Shown: piece after piece, positions 38,130 to 50,159 of the stretch
Layout of the letters: every line of letters starts with the position of its first letter
Position numbering within the stretch: position 1 is the stretch's first letter
From: Polyodon spathula
Lineage: Eukaryota; Chordata; Actinopteri; Acipenseriformes; Polyodontidae
Length of the DNA stretch: 64,000 bases
Direction of reading: 5' to 3'
NCBI RefSeq assembly: GCF_017654505.1
Contig: NC_054553.1
Location: 9,671,558 to 9,735,557, forward strand
Position numbers and translations under genes: made by a program
Notes under the pieces: generated by a model
What the model was told of the DNA's origin: nothing
What the model saw: the letters and a program-made list of their open reading frames with translations, nothing else
Databases searched by the model: none

Positions 38130-38320
38130 AGAATTTTGTGTTTAGGGTTCACCAAGATAAAATGACCTACTTGCAGTCGGGACCAACCAAAACATAGCTG
38201 TAATATTTGAGCCTTCAAAGCTTTTCCTCAGCCAGGTAATAAAGATTCGCTATTGGCTCTGTGTTGATGGCTGAAGTGTAATGCTGGCTCCAGGGATCTC
38301 ACCTTGTTTACTTACCTCCA
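38130..38320 (-). repeat. LINE 3'-UTR fragment, same family as 33.5-35.5 kb
   Basis: TGTTGATGGCTGAAGTGTAA followed by TGCTGGCTCCAGGGATC closely matches the 3' tail of the LINE at 33602-33640, with weaker similarity further left (ACATAGCT near 38195). Only the untranslated tail is present, as expected from 5'-truncated reverse transcription. Confidence 0.6.
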
Positions 38321-39532
38321 GTTTACTTACCTTGGCCATCCATTCCTTTTCATTGAAACATTTGAAAAACAGACACATTTAAATGAAAAGCAAACAATAA
38401 TTATCTGCAGTGTAAGCAATGCAAACAGGAAGACATACAATCCAACAGCGCATTCAATATTTAGCATTTGTTACTGATTTTATTTGTATATGTAATATAC
38501 AGTAATCTGCCTTGAAAATCAGAAGACAGACAGACATAATCCATGCATAAGGGTCCACATTAAGAAGGAAAACTCTAAAATAGGCTTTTGCAGATGAACC
38601 AAAGTTGATCGCGAAGCTGACATACAAATGTGTCATAGCCCTCTCACACTCAATTGGTATCCAGAGTGTGAAACCATACTTACTGTCCTGGGTTAGTGAA
38701 GCTGCTCAGATGTTTAGGTCTTAAGGGACCAGCTTTAAAGCCTAGCTGCCGGCACTCATCCTCCCTCCTGATGTAAATTTTTGCTGGCTCTTTATCAAAT
38801 AGTTGTACAATAAAGCCAACCTACTTGTGGTGTTATACTTTAAATGGAAGTGACTGCTTCTTCCTGTTGCTTTTTCTCTTGCCCTTCTGAATAGGGTCAG
38901 TTAATAAACCTTCCCTAAAATACATGCAGTGAGTTCTTTTAGAGTATCATATGTGGTCACATGAGAATATGCTCTAAGCATCCTTGTTAAATTTAAGACT
39001 ATGAAACAATGTTACTGAATGCAAATGTATACTCCCTGTTCTTTAAAAGTTTGATTAATTGGCCCAAAAAACCCTTGCTGGTCTGTTTTTTAATTGAAGT
39101 ACAGTGAAAATAAGCCTAAAGTGTGGAGGAACATTGTCACTCAGATTTTTCTATAAAATAAATGAAATCTACCCTTGGTCCATACACCAGAGTCCATCAC
39201 ACTGGAGAGCAATCTTGGGAGCAAGATAGCTGGTTAGCTGAGGCATCTGCCACAGGCTCAACTGAAACAGTGTTTCCTCATTCTTTCTTTGACCGTGCAG
39301 GTTAAATTAGGTTCCAGTTCAAATGATAAATTACATGATATCAGTACCTAACTCCTTCATACATTCCAGAAGTGCTCTGATTGAAATGCATGGCATATTA
39401 TGTGAATATTAAACCAGTAGTATTGCAGGAGGAAGCGGGAGCTGGTTACACTGGGATCCTTAGAAGACTTTTTTTTTTTTTACTCTGGCAAAAGCTCCAG
39501 GGTAAATGAATAAATGTTAAGAAATGTAATCT
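38321..39532. other. Gene-free interval
   Basis: Plain sequence with a T run at 39471-39481. An AATAAAG near 38811 is isolated and does not belong to a recognisable gene. Confidence 0.45.
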
Positions 39533-39936
39533 GGGGTCTCCTGAGTGGTGCATTCAGTAAAGTGCCCTATAGCCAGGAGGTCGTTGGTTCAGGTCCAGGC
39601 CACTCCATTGCCAGCCGTGGACGGGAGTTCCCAGGGGGCAGTTGGCCGAGCGCCGCCCGGGATTGGCCAGGGTGTCCTCGGCTCACCGCGCACCAGTGAC
39701 CCCTGTAGACTGGCCGGGTGCCTGCAGGCCTGCCTGTAAGCCTGTATCTCCAATGCTGTGGCTCTGAGGTAGCTGCATGGCAGGCCTGCAGAGTGAAAAG
39801 ACTGCTGACAACACACACTTTGGAGGATGCGTGTGTTCTTCTTGGTCTCTCCTGCGTCAGTGTAGGGGTTGCAGGGGTGAGCCAGGCTTAAAATTGGGCA
39901 TTTCAAATTGGGGAGAAAATGGGTTAAAAAAACAAC
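39533..39936 (+). mobile_element. tRNA-derived SINE (sturgeon/paddlefish type)
   Basis: The head GGGGTCTCCTGAGTGGTGCA and the B-box-like GGTTCAGGTCC (39587-39597) form a tRNA-related RNA polymerase III promoter region. A GC-rich body follows (CCGTGGACGGGAGTTCCCAG, CGCCGCCCGGGATTGGCC, GTCCTCGGCTCACCGCGCACC). The tail is TTGGGCATTTCAAATTGGGG then AGAAAATGGGTTAAAAAAAC, an A-rich 3' end. SINEs are copied by partner LINE machinery and encode no protein. The open frames on both strands are artefacts of the GC-rich body. From memory the body matches an abundant SINE of Acipenseriformes; that link is an inference and is my main clue to the host. Confidence 0.85.
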
Positions 39937-41212
39937 TGGTTGATTTATGTCTTTTAATGTGTGATTAAAAAAAAGAAATAAAAAGTCTGCAATATGTTTA
40001 AAAAAATATCAATGCAACACGGACAACAGGGAGTTCTTGTTACCTGCTGGCTGGTTACCCAGCTGTTTACGAAAATCCAGAACAAATTTAAATAAAAAAC
40101 AACAATGACAAATATTACAGCTCACAATATGCTTTACATTTCTCTGTACATTGATGTCTCAGGGTGCAATAAGATTTGTCAAGGAGAAAAAAAAAAATTA
40201 TGAGCTAATGAAAGTTTTAAGATACAAAATAGAAGTTCTAATATCCTGTGGAAATAAAAGTGTGGAAGGTCTGCTAAATTGTTAGGCAGGGATTGAGGCC
40301 ATGGGAAATGACACAAAAGTTACAGGGAAGATGATTTACAAAACAATCCCTAAGAGGGCAGGCTAATCTTGTTTTAGCAGTGGATCCCGAATACGATTAC
40401 CGACTGTGTCCAGCTCACTCCTATCATGCACATGGATCCCGCATTTATGCTTCTCCACTCACAGATATCCTTCTTTATGCCATCTGACTTTGCTGCAGTT
40501 TTCCTTTGCAAATTCCATAAAGGAATTAGAAGCAGTAATCACTGAGGAAGTCACATATTCCTCCAAAAGCATTTAAACAAAGTGTCAACGCATCACATTT
40601 AATCAGGGCTTCCCGTGGCTTCCCTGTTTAAACGTTTGCTGTGGTATTCCTTGGTAAAAACACTGAAAAGTGTTTTAAATTATATAGAGGGAGACATCTC
40701 ATTGGCTAACAAGTGCTCCAACCTGTGCAAATATGTCACCATACATACCAGCACAGCTTGTATGGGTGTTCAAATATGGTCCAAAATGTCTAGGCATTGG
40801 CTGTTCAATGGCAAAAGGGCAACACCCCTAGACTTGCGGATATTGGAGCATATCTGAACAACCTTTTGTAAAAGCATGGAGATGTTTACAATTTTAAAAA
40901 GTTAACAATGGTACTGTAAATACATACTGTAGTATTAGCATGGGAAAAGTCTCCCATTTACTGTGTGAAAAATCCTCATATTTATAAACCCAAATCTAAA
41001 TAACAATCTATCTACATTTTAGTGCGGTGTGGAACCATACAGGTTGTGAAAGTAATGACACAAGCATAGCATTAACATGCTTGAATGTCATCTATGACAA
41101 ATTTGTATGTCATAAATAAATTTAGGCTTCTAAAATAGTGAAGCAAACTAAACCTTGCATCAACACCCTGTGTGTAGCGTCTGACAATGAATGCCATTTA
41201 TGCTTGCCGTTT

Positions 41213-41213
<1 letters not shown>

Positions 41214-41278
<65 letters not shown>
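41214..41278. repeat. (ATT)n microsatellite
   Basis: A near-perfect ATT run that produces spurious poly-Leu and poly-Ile frames. Confidence 0.97.
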
Positions 41279-41279
<1 letters not shown>

Positions 41280-42165
41280 ATGTGATGCCAAAAGTGGCAT
41301 TGTTAAGGTTTTCTCAGGACCTACAATTTGTGTGATGTAACAACCAAACAATTGTATAGACTTTTGTAATCTTAAGTAGCTTATTTGTTAAAATTCTAAA
41401 AGTCAATAATGATAAAAAACAAAGTTATGCTGTTCAATATTAGGTTTAGCCCAGAGCAGAACTGGTAAAACATATGGTAAATAAAAGTCCTTACAACTCC
41501 ATGTGCAAAGATCTGTGACTGTACTCCTGGGTTTCATAAATTTTAAGGATACGGTGTCTGCTCAAACATTTAAAATAAAAAAAAAAAAGCCAGCCGGGTT
41601 ACTGCTTTAGCTCATCAGTCAAGGAGTGCAAACGCGCTCTATAATTAAGTACCAGTTTACTGCAGATATTCGAACTCAATAAATGTAAATGCAGCTCACT
41701 AAGACGCGTACCCTGCTGTCCAGCTGCTGTATATTTGTGTCTTGTGACTGCCCCATAGCGGCACAGATGACTATAAGGATGCACACTCGCCCTAGGGGCT
41801 ATTGTTTACTGCCTGCTGATAGCAGTAGAAATCTACACATTAAATAATACGGGTACCGACGTTGCTTTCCTTTAACTGTAATTGAATGATAGCCGCTTGT
41901 TTAAAGATAAGAAAATCGATTAACTTGCTTAAGAGCAAGATGCAGGTTTAACCTATATGATACGCTATATGTGTATTGTTGTGAAGAAGCTTGTACGAAT
42001 TTACATAATTTAAAAAGAAACGTGTTTTACTGTGTTTTCGCCTCGTAATATTTTCTGCACCTCAAAACGAAAAGTTACATGTGGGGAAATGTTAGATACA
42101 CAAATAAAATCGAAGGTTTTAACAATTGTAATGGGGGGAAAAAAAATGAAATGACGTGTATTTAT

Positions 42166-42172
42166 TTATTTA

Positions 42173-42237
<65 letters not shown>

Positions 42238-42246
42238 TATTATTAT
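42166..42246. repeat. (ATT)n microsatellite
   Basis: A near-perfect ATT/TTA run preceded by a short (TTTA)n stretch. Confidence 0.97.
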
Positions 42247-45200
42247 TGAGTGTATTTGTAAATAAATTATACAAATAATTCTGGCTATGACTTTGCTACT
42301 TAAACATAAGTGGTGTGTTTGAATGCTCACTATTTCTAACAAATATAAAGCTGTGTACATTAACATTTTCAAGAAATACAATAAAAGAGTACTGAAGTGT
42401 CGGTCTTGGAGAAAATGTAAGCTGATATTCTGCATCTTAATCGTAATGCTCATACACTGAAATAGAAAAGTAGAAGAATAGATTATAATTACTAGCATGG
42501 CCATTAATACTTCTGTTTTTGTAACACAGAAAATTCAACATAATTTCCACTAGCAGTTATAAATGATTAAACTCAGCTTTATGAATCAGTGGCAATTACT
42601 GGTATGAAATAAGTTGACTTTAACCACCATACATGAACAGCATCAGCGATCAAACAGTTAGTTAATGAACGAGGAATGCTAATCAATCACATGACTTAGA
42701 GTCCTCAATTTTACAAGTAGATATTGTCTGTTCATTAAAGGTGCATTATGCTTTAAAACTATGTTGTTCTTGCAAGACAAGCTATTGACAGTCTTTTAAT
42801 AAAAACAAACAGTATATTCGTTATTGACAATTAGAGCTATGTTACAAGTTCATTAAGGAATATACATGAAGAAGCTGGTCCATTTTTATTTATTTAATAG
42901 ATTTTAACTCATGTATTAACTAAGTGTGTAAAGTAGGCAAATAATTTATATCCAACCCTAAAAGTATTATTAATATATTATGAATAAGCATTTATTTACA
43001 TACAGCTCTCTTGCCCATCTTCAATGCATCAGTTTAAACTCTGGCTAGACTGGAGAGAATATTGAGGAGACCATATTCTTGTCTTCTGGGCAAATATGAT
43101 GCTAAGCTGCTACTAGTCCATTTACAGTACATAAAGAAAGAGAGAGCAATAAAGAATATTGTATAGGGTGCTGTATGATAGCTGATGTCCACCACTCAGA
43201 ACGGCTACTTTGATACAGTATTCTAAACTTTGTCATGTAATAGACAGATAAAAAAAGGTAAATAAATGGCATAGCGAATGTTATTGTGATGTGATTTCCT
43301 TCTGATTGTCCTTTGATAAACACACACAAATGGGTTCACCTTTATAAAAAATACATTTTAAAGTTTACTCCATAGTCCAAGTTTCAAATTGATATATCTG
43401 CAGTATGCTTAAATGCCAAAATCTGCATTCAAATGTAGTTTTATTGCAACTTGCAATGTTATAAAATTTGAAAGTACTGTATTTTAAGCCCTTCTTTGAA
43501 AAAGTTTCACATACAGTTGAAAAAGCTTATGCATAATTAAGAAATGTGACATACAGTATAGAAAAAAAAAATAAACAAATAGATTAAAAGCTTTAAACAA
43601 TGACGGCAGAATGATTATATGAAAAAAAAAAATCTATTATTTTTAGAGGAAGCCCTCTAAAGAGAGTATGCATTATGTAAATAGGGAATAATTACAGTAC
43701 TAGGACTTGTGCTGTTAGGATATAGGAAATACTATAATGATCTATGGCATATAATTAAATTATTAAATAGATTAAAATGTAACTGGAATTACATTTCGAA
43801 ATTTAAGAAAAAGTTTCAATTCAAATATCTTGTAAGACAAATAAAAATATCTTTCATGTTCTTTTTGTATCAAACCCCAAATGTTAGAAAGACAAGCTAA
43901 TTAGAAAGTTCTGTTACATTGTGTAGACAATCCATTATAGTACTATAAAGCTTTTGATGCTAAAAAAATAAATATCTGCAAATTGAATAGAAAAGCTACA
44001 ATCAAATTATTCAGCAACACATCAATGTTGGCAGTGTACTGTATATGAAGCTTTACTTTAAATCAATAAAATACTACCTTGTCCCAGGAAATGTGCACCT
44101 GGACAAGTGATTGCAGCTCACAGTACAGTACATGGAAACCGAATAGGAAGAGAATGAAACTAAAAACCATTCAAATGGAAAAGAGCCTTTAACCTCTAGC
44201 GAGTCCAGCCCCACACCTTAAACCAAACAGTACATATTGTAAAACAGAAACAGAAAAACTGTGCTTAAACTGTATCCCTGGAACTTCTCCACTGACCACC
44301 GCACAGCTGTGCCATGCTGATAAGCCTTAAAGGGTGAACATCCTGCCCAGGCTGCTGTTCACAGCACCTCAAGTATAGCATCAACATGCATACTTGCAGA
44401 ATATGCATTTCCTATCAGCAACATAGTACATGTCATTAGCCATAATTTAATAGCATATCTGGTCCATGAACCCTGGTTGGATCTACTGGTAACATGTCCT
44501 ATTATAATGTATTGTTAAATGGTACCATTAATAATCATTCACAACCTGACTTCAGAATCTTAAAAGACATGCAAAACTCAAGCAATGGTGTTTAATTATA
44601 AAGAAACCCATTAATATCAGCAGGTTGTGCCCCATAAGGTTTTAGATTTTTTTTTTTTTACATATTTAAATAAGCAAATTATAATTATCTTGTTATGTTT
44701 CATTCCCTTGCAGGTCACATCTAATAGCAGGACCATGCTTGTTTAAGCATAGCCGCACAATTACATTTATTTTGTACTAAAATACTGTTACTTGGTGTCT
44801 GCTTTCCCACTTCTTCTTGTGTTTTCCTTTCTGTGCCCTCTACTTCATTAAGGTAGGTGGTCTTTCCCATTTCTTTTCATTCTGTACAGGCCGTTTGAAC
44901 TGCAGATACAAAACCTTTCTCCCTTCGTTGAAGCCTCCTTACCACCCAAACCCTAAACAGGCATTCAGCTGTTGCTGCCTAGAGCAGAATGGTGGTATGG
45001 ATGTTATATGCAAGATTGTAGCACAGGCAAACAAAGCATGAATGTAAACAAATAGAAAACATATTTCCAAAAATACATGATGGTTAGAGACACATAGAAT
45101 GGGGGAGATAATAAAATTAAATGATTCAGATTAATATGGTATAATGTATTTATGTGCAGAGTGTTAAGCTTGTGTCCTTGCACCAACTTCAGGGAACATA

Positions 45201-45575
45201 AACAAACTGAAAAGCCAACAATGTCTGGGTTCTAATGATGTACACTACACAAAATAGTGAATTTGCTTTGGAAGAATCCAGGACACAGTCACCCAGGGCA
45301 TTACTTTATTATTCAACATGATATTGAGGCACTGCAGCTTTAATTATGCTATATAGAAGTGCTGCTTTCTTTTAATTCCCTTGCCCGAGCCACCTCAACT
45401 CCACACTGTTTTTATAATTGTGGTACTGCAGGTTTGCTTGAGTGGTTTTCTCAGCTCTGCTGAACATGAAACAGCCTTTAAACAGTTCACTGTGATCTCA
45501 TTATAGGGCTCTCTGTAATAAAAACTATTTCTGACACAAGGCTAATATACCTTAATGTCTGCTTCGCTAAAATAA

Positions 45576-46020
45576 CACTGTGTAACAATTTTTTTTTTTT
45601 TTTTTTGTTCCTGGGTAGTAAGTGTTATTTCTTAATTGCTTTTGCCTCAAAAGTATAGAAAATGGGTATTATTCCCCACAAACTTTGCTTTTGTGACCAG
45701 GACAGTGATATTTCAAAATATCACTATTTCCAATGGGAAAATGGGAAAATGTGTGTCTTTTCGTTCACATAAAGTCAGAAAAAAACAACATATGAATCCA
45801 AATTAACATGTATTTATACTAAAGTAACACAAAGATGACTACAAAAGATTTAGAAGTGAGGTTTTTTTTCGAGATTTACAATTATACTGTATTTACAGTA
45901 TAATTGTAAATCTCGAAAAACTACTCACTTCTAAATAATAGCCATTTTCTATACTTTTGAGGCATAAGCAATTAGGAAATAACACTTACTACCCAGGAAC
46001 AAAAATTGTGTTACATAGTG
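45576..46020. mobile_element. Long-TIR MITE, TAA target duplication
   Basis: The left end CACTGTGTAAC...GTTCCTGGGTAGTAAGTGTT continues to about 45680 and is mirrored by the right arm AACACTTACTACCCAGGAAC...GTTACATAGTG ending at 46020. The arms are about 100 bp. A second, inner palindrome pairs GATTTAGAAGTGAG...TTATACTGTA with TACAGTATAAT...CTCACTTCTAAAT (about 45849-45935). TAA flanks both sides (45573-45575 and 46021-46023). A 3-bp TWA-type duplication is typical of PIF/Harbinger transposases, which could have moved it. The 445-bp interior has no coding sequence. Confidence 0.75.
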
Positions 46021-46023
46021 TAA

Positions 46024-47750
46024 TCATCATTGTGACATGCATGTCACTGTGATTGCTGTGCTTTGTTGCATTTGAGTATGGGGGTATTAGTATTGTATTT
46101 CCAAACAAGTTTCATACTGAAGGGTGGTGGTGGTGGGGTGGTTTTCCCGGAACAATTAGGCCTTTAGTTAACGAGGCCGCTTTTAATGAACAGTCTCGTC
46201 TTAAGTCTAACCACCACCATTATCGAATGCTCTAACCTTTTCAAAAATGTATAAGTGGTTTCTTAGAAAGTTCATTTTGAGATGGGCAAAATAGTTGCTT
46301 AAATTATTCACAAGGCATTTTTTTTTTTTTTTTAATGTTGCCTTCCAGGCTTCCATTGCATTTCCATAACATGCATCGAAGAGGTTCTTCAGTGACACAT
46401 CAATAAAGGATACACAATGATCCAACATTTCAATGTTTTAGTCTTATTAACAAAATGTCTTTAAAGAAAAATAAATAAATAAATAACATGTAAAATTGTG
46501 ACTGTTGTGATGGAAGCTGCAGGATAGCCGAATGAGACGAAGAGATTGATTACATTTGGTAACTTTCCACAAAGCCCAGACAGATACAGCATTTTAAAAG
46601 ATTGTATTTAGCGTATTATCTAGTTTGAATATATTCATTTAGTTTAATTTCAGTTGCTCTTACCTTTGAGAAAAACACTGTTGGCCACACTCTTGACCAC
46701 ATCAAAAAGTATGCGCTACAAATTCAGTGTGTTTATATATTTCTTTCTGCAATATTAGTTGAACTTCTAGTCCTGAATCCAATGTGTAAAGTAACAGGTT
46801 TTAAAGAAATCATTGTACTTTGCTTATTACGCTTCAGCACAGTTCTGTTGTCCCTTACCATGGTTTAAATCAATTGTGTATATCTAATGTTTTTCATAAC
46901 TTCCAAACATCATTACAAAATAGCACTATAGAACATCTCTCTCCTCCATGTTGGTCTACAGTTACATTAACACGGTTCTTGCTTCATATTCTGCAGCAGG
47001 GAACTGTTTTGTTTTCACACTAAATTTACAATCAATTAAAATGACATTTTATAAACTATCTAATGCAACCAGTAATTGCTGGTATTTCTAACAATTCTTT
47101 ATAACAACTACACATAAGGCATCATTTTATTATCTTGAAACAGGATGATCATCAGTTGATTTATTGCAATAGACATTTCTACACAATAAGCAGTACCCCA
47201 TTAAGACATAAATATCCTTTCTGCTTTAACCAACTATATATTCAATAACTATATTTCTAGTTCTCTCTTTTTTAAATTGGTTAGTTGTACACCTTTTTTA
47301 TTAGACTTTTGAAACCTATTTACTATTTTAACTATTTTTAAAGAATATGGACAGGCAGGTAGACAGACAGGTTCTAGTTCGACAACAGAACACAAATAGA
47401 GCAATCAAACAAACACTGCCGCTCTGGATGAAAAAGCACACATATAATACCTGTCTGACAAGATAATTAAAGCTAATACCAGTCTTTACATGAAGTATGA
47501 TTCAAATAAAGCATTTTTTCTTAATTTACAGCAAAGCCGCCTTTGATCTGTAACCGCGATAGAAAGTATCCCTCTTTCACAACTACAACAGCATTTAGCA
47601 AAGCGAACACTGCCCCCTCTCACTCACACACGCACCAAGATGCCTGTATACGGAGTCTCAAGTCATTGGATGCTCCACAGAGAAGTGCGCTGCCGCCTTG
47701 CACAAGTCAGTGTGACTTTAAAGAAAAACTGTAATTTGTATTCTGTCCTA
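46024..47750. other. Gene-free interval
   Basis: It has a T run at 46319-46334. Towards the right (47530-47750) CpG frequency and GC content rise, leading into the candidate promoter. No coding exon is recognisable. Confidence 0.45.
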
Positions 47751-47800
47751 GGCCCCGCCTTCCTCGATGATGTCAGCAGGCGGAGGACTGCTCGGCAGTA
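47751..47800 (+). promoter_or_regulatory. Candidate host promoter (Sp1 and CRE-like boxes)
   Basis: GGCCCCGCC (a GC box) is followed by TGATGTCAG, one base from a CRE half-palindrome, and then AGGCGGAGG. This sits in the only CpG-enriched, transposon-free patch of the window, directly upstream of a plausible untranslated exon ending in a strong donor site. No TATA box is placed at a suitable distance. Confidence 0.4.
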
Positions 47801-48551
47801 CTAATGGGCTGAGTTGATCTAACACAACTGAGACGGCTTGAGCTTTTACACACAGAAGGGGACAGCGTAACACTTCATTCAGCAACTTCTGAGTGCTGCT
47901 GCAGCACTGTGCTGTAACCGGGATCGTATTTACTAACTATTGTTAGTGTTCATTAAAGAAAGCAATGCTGAAATACCCACTGCAGAAAACAGCACATTAA
48001 AAGAAATTAAAATAAATAAATAAATAAATAAATAAAAAGGTTTGACTGACTGCACTACTGCGTGCATCTAAATTGTGGATCTGCTAAAAAAAAAAAAAAA
48101 ATGAACCCGTTATAAAGAAAACTTTGTGAGACCAAAAAAGGACAACAAGAACATATTTTTAATAACTTGGACTAAAAAGGAAAATTCTCACTTGAAGCCC
48201 TGACCTAACTCATACAGCGAAGCGCCTTGGAACACCAGTCATTTTGTACTTGGAATCGCACTGCAGCTTGCACGGGCTAACACAGAATTAAAAGGAATTA
48301 CTGTATTCTGTTTCTTAACGTGCATTTTCTTCAGAATAATTTGAACCTTGGACTTCTTAAGAAATGGACTGTTGACAGTAGTTGGATTTCATTGTATGTT
48401 TTTTTTTTTTTTTTTTTTTTTTTTTTTGAGAGTGGAACACCATAAATATCCTACTTCTGTCTAGCATGGAACAACATCTCTATGCACTGATGTCATTACG
48501 TGTTGGGGTTTGCAAGTAAATTGGCACATTTAGCCCAGAGGAATTTGAGGT
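47801..48551 (+). other. Candidate non-coding first exon of a host gene
   Basis: Sequence downstream of the promoter-like boxes has the texture of a long vertebrate 5' untranslated exon. It ends at GAATTTGAG followed by GTAAGAAAAA, a good match to the 5' splice donor consensus, with the cut at about 48551/48552. A short upstream frame beginning MEQHLYALMSLRVGVC starts near 48466 and terminates before the donor, so the main start codon would lie in a later exon outside the window. A T run (48399-48427) and an (AAAT)n stretch interrupt it. I could not name the gene. Confidence 0.35.
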
Positions 48552-48712
48552 AAGAAAAATCTCATTTAATCATTTTACAGTATAAGCATTATTTTATTTT
48601 TGTATTTAGTTATCATTCATACCAATTAGATGTGTTAACACACAGCAATGCAAACAACTTTATACGTGTAACGCTTATTGGAATGTAGTTATAAGATATA
48701 GATTTATAGGCT

Positions 48713-48729
48713 ACATATTGAAAACAATG

Positions 48730-48802
<73 letters not shown>

Positions 48803-48832
48803 GTGTGTGTGTGTTCATTGTTTCAAATATGT
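48713..48832. repeat. Palindrome around (AC)n microsatellite
   Basis: ACATATTGAAAACAATGAAC then (AC)n on the left is mirrored by (GT)n then GTTCATTGTTTCAAATATGT on the right. The CA side is about 70 bp and the GT side about 14 bp, so the arms are unequal inside a symmetric frame of roughly 20 bp per side. Confidence 0.9.
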
Positions 48833-50070
48833 TAATTATTTAGCTGGTTTCAGTGATGCAAAACTTTTGGCCATTAGCAGTATTTCTTCCAAAATGTGTT
48901 TTAGATATGTGTGATTTTTATCTAGTTGATGAACAAAAATGTAACCAATATAAGAAGAAAAACAATGTATAGGTTAATTGTTCGGTACATGTTCATAACA
49001 CGAAGTCCTAGCTGTGCCTTAATGCTTTGTATGTTATGGAATATTGTACAATTCTTAAACATCAAATAGAAAAAAGAATGAAAAAATCCCAAGTGACAAG
49101 TTATATAGCTACTGGTGCTTGCCTTGCGAGAGTATTAACGCCAGTGGAGGCAACAACCAGCAGAAAAACCCGGGGCTAACAGCGTTTTTTAAATGTCACG
49201 TTCATGTGCACATTGGGTTTTAACGGTGCAGGAACGTCAACAAGGCGCTGTTGTATGTACAATTAAGCTCCTCTAAAAAAAATCTTGTAAAAATGTATTT
49301 TTCAGTATAAATCTCTAACATTTTTCTACAAAATGCTATTAACCCTATTGAGTAAATTAACATCATAACAGGAGTTGGAGTAGGTTTCTGAAAAAAAAGA
49401 CATTTGGTACAAAAGCCTATATAGATGCATCTGTCCATTCTGTTATGAAGAAGCCTGCATTGAGAATTGCTTTTTTTTTTTTTTTTAAGCCTAAAGCAAT
49501 CCGCGGGCAAGGCTTAACATCTGCAACGTCATATAGAACGAATGTGAAATGTTTATTAAAAAAACAAACAAACAAAAAATAAATAAATAAACAAACAAAA
49601 CAACAAACAACAACAACAACAAAAAAAAAAAAAAAAAAAACACTTGTTGGGTTAAAAGCAAATAAAGCGAACGCAGCCTAAAATCCTTTCAAAACGCGGG
49701 TTACTTAATGCCGTACAGAACTTCAGCGCTGTGAATCTCTTGAGCTACAAATCATAAAGGTACAAAACATGAATGGTAATGACTCGCCCAAATTCTGGGA
49801 ATACGGGTTTGGGAAAACGTGATCTAAACCAAGTGTTTTTACCGATCATGTTTGAAACAATTATATTTATATACTTTACATTTTAAAATAGACTAATTAT
49901 TATTATTGGTTATGTTTGACATTTGAATTTACTGGCTTATTTATCAGTATGTCTTATCAGTATGTCGTTTTGTAAACCCATAATAAATGGGAAGACGGCA
50001 GACGCACAGGCAAAAAGACTGCGCGTATTCAGAGATACATCTTCACGAAGACTGTATAATAGACCGCGAA

Positions 50071-50072
<2 letters not shown>

Positions 50073-50154
<82 letters not shown>
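50073..50154. repeat. (AT)n microsatellite
   Basis: A pure TA run of about 80 bp, giving spurious Tyr-Ile frames on both strands. Confidence 0.97.

Positions 50155-50159
<5 letters not shown>

Larger units (their letters stand above)
39937..45575. other. Gene-free interval with ATT microsatellites
   Basis: It contains two long (ATT)n runs (41214-41278 and 42166-42246). The stretch 41585-41820 is less AT-rich and has mixed complexity, and could be regulatory. Open frames here are either repeat artefacts (poly-Asn, poly-Ile, poly-Leu) or lack recognisable domains. Confidence 0.5.

Noticed and set aside
39567..39906. Four overlapping open frames on both strands
   Set aside because: They come from the GC-rich body of the SINE, which is not protein-coding.
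47543..47734. 63-codon plus-strand frame near the candidate promoter
   Set aside because: It lies upstream of the promoter boxes, has no recognisable domain and is too short to support.
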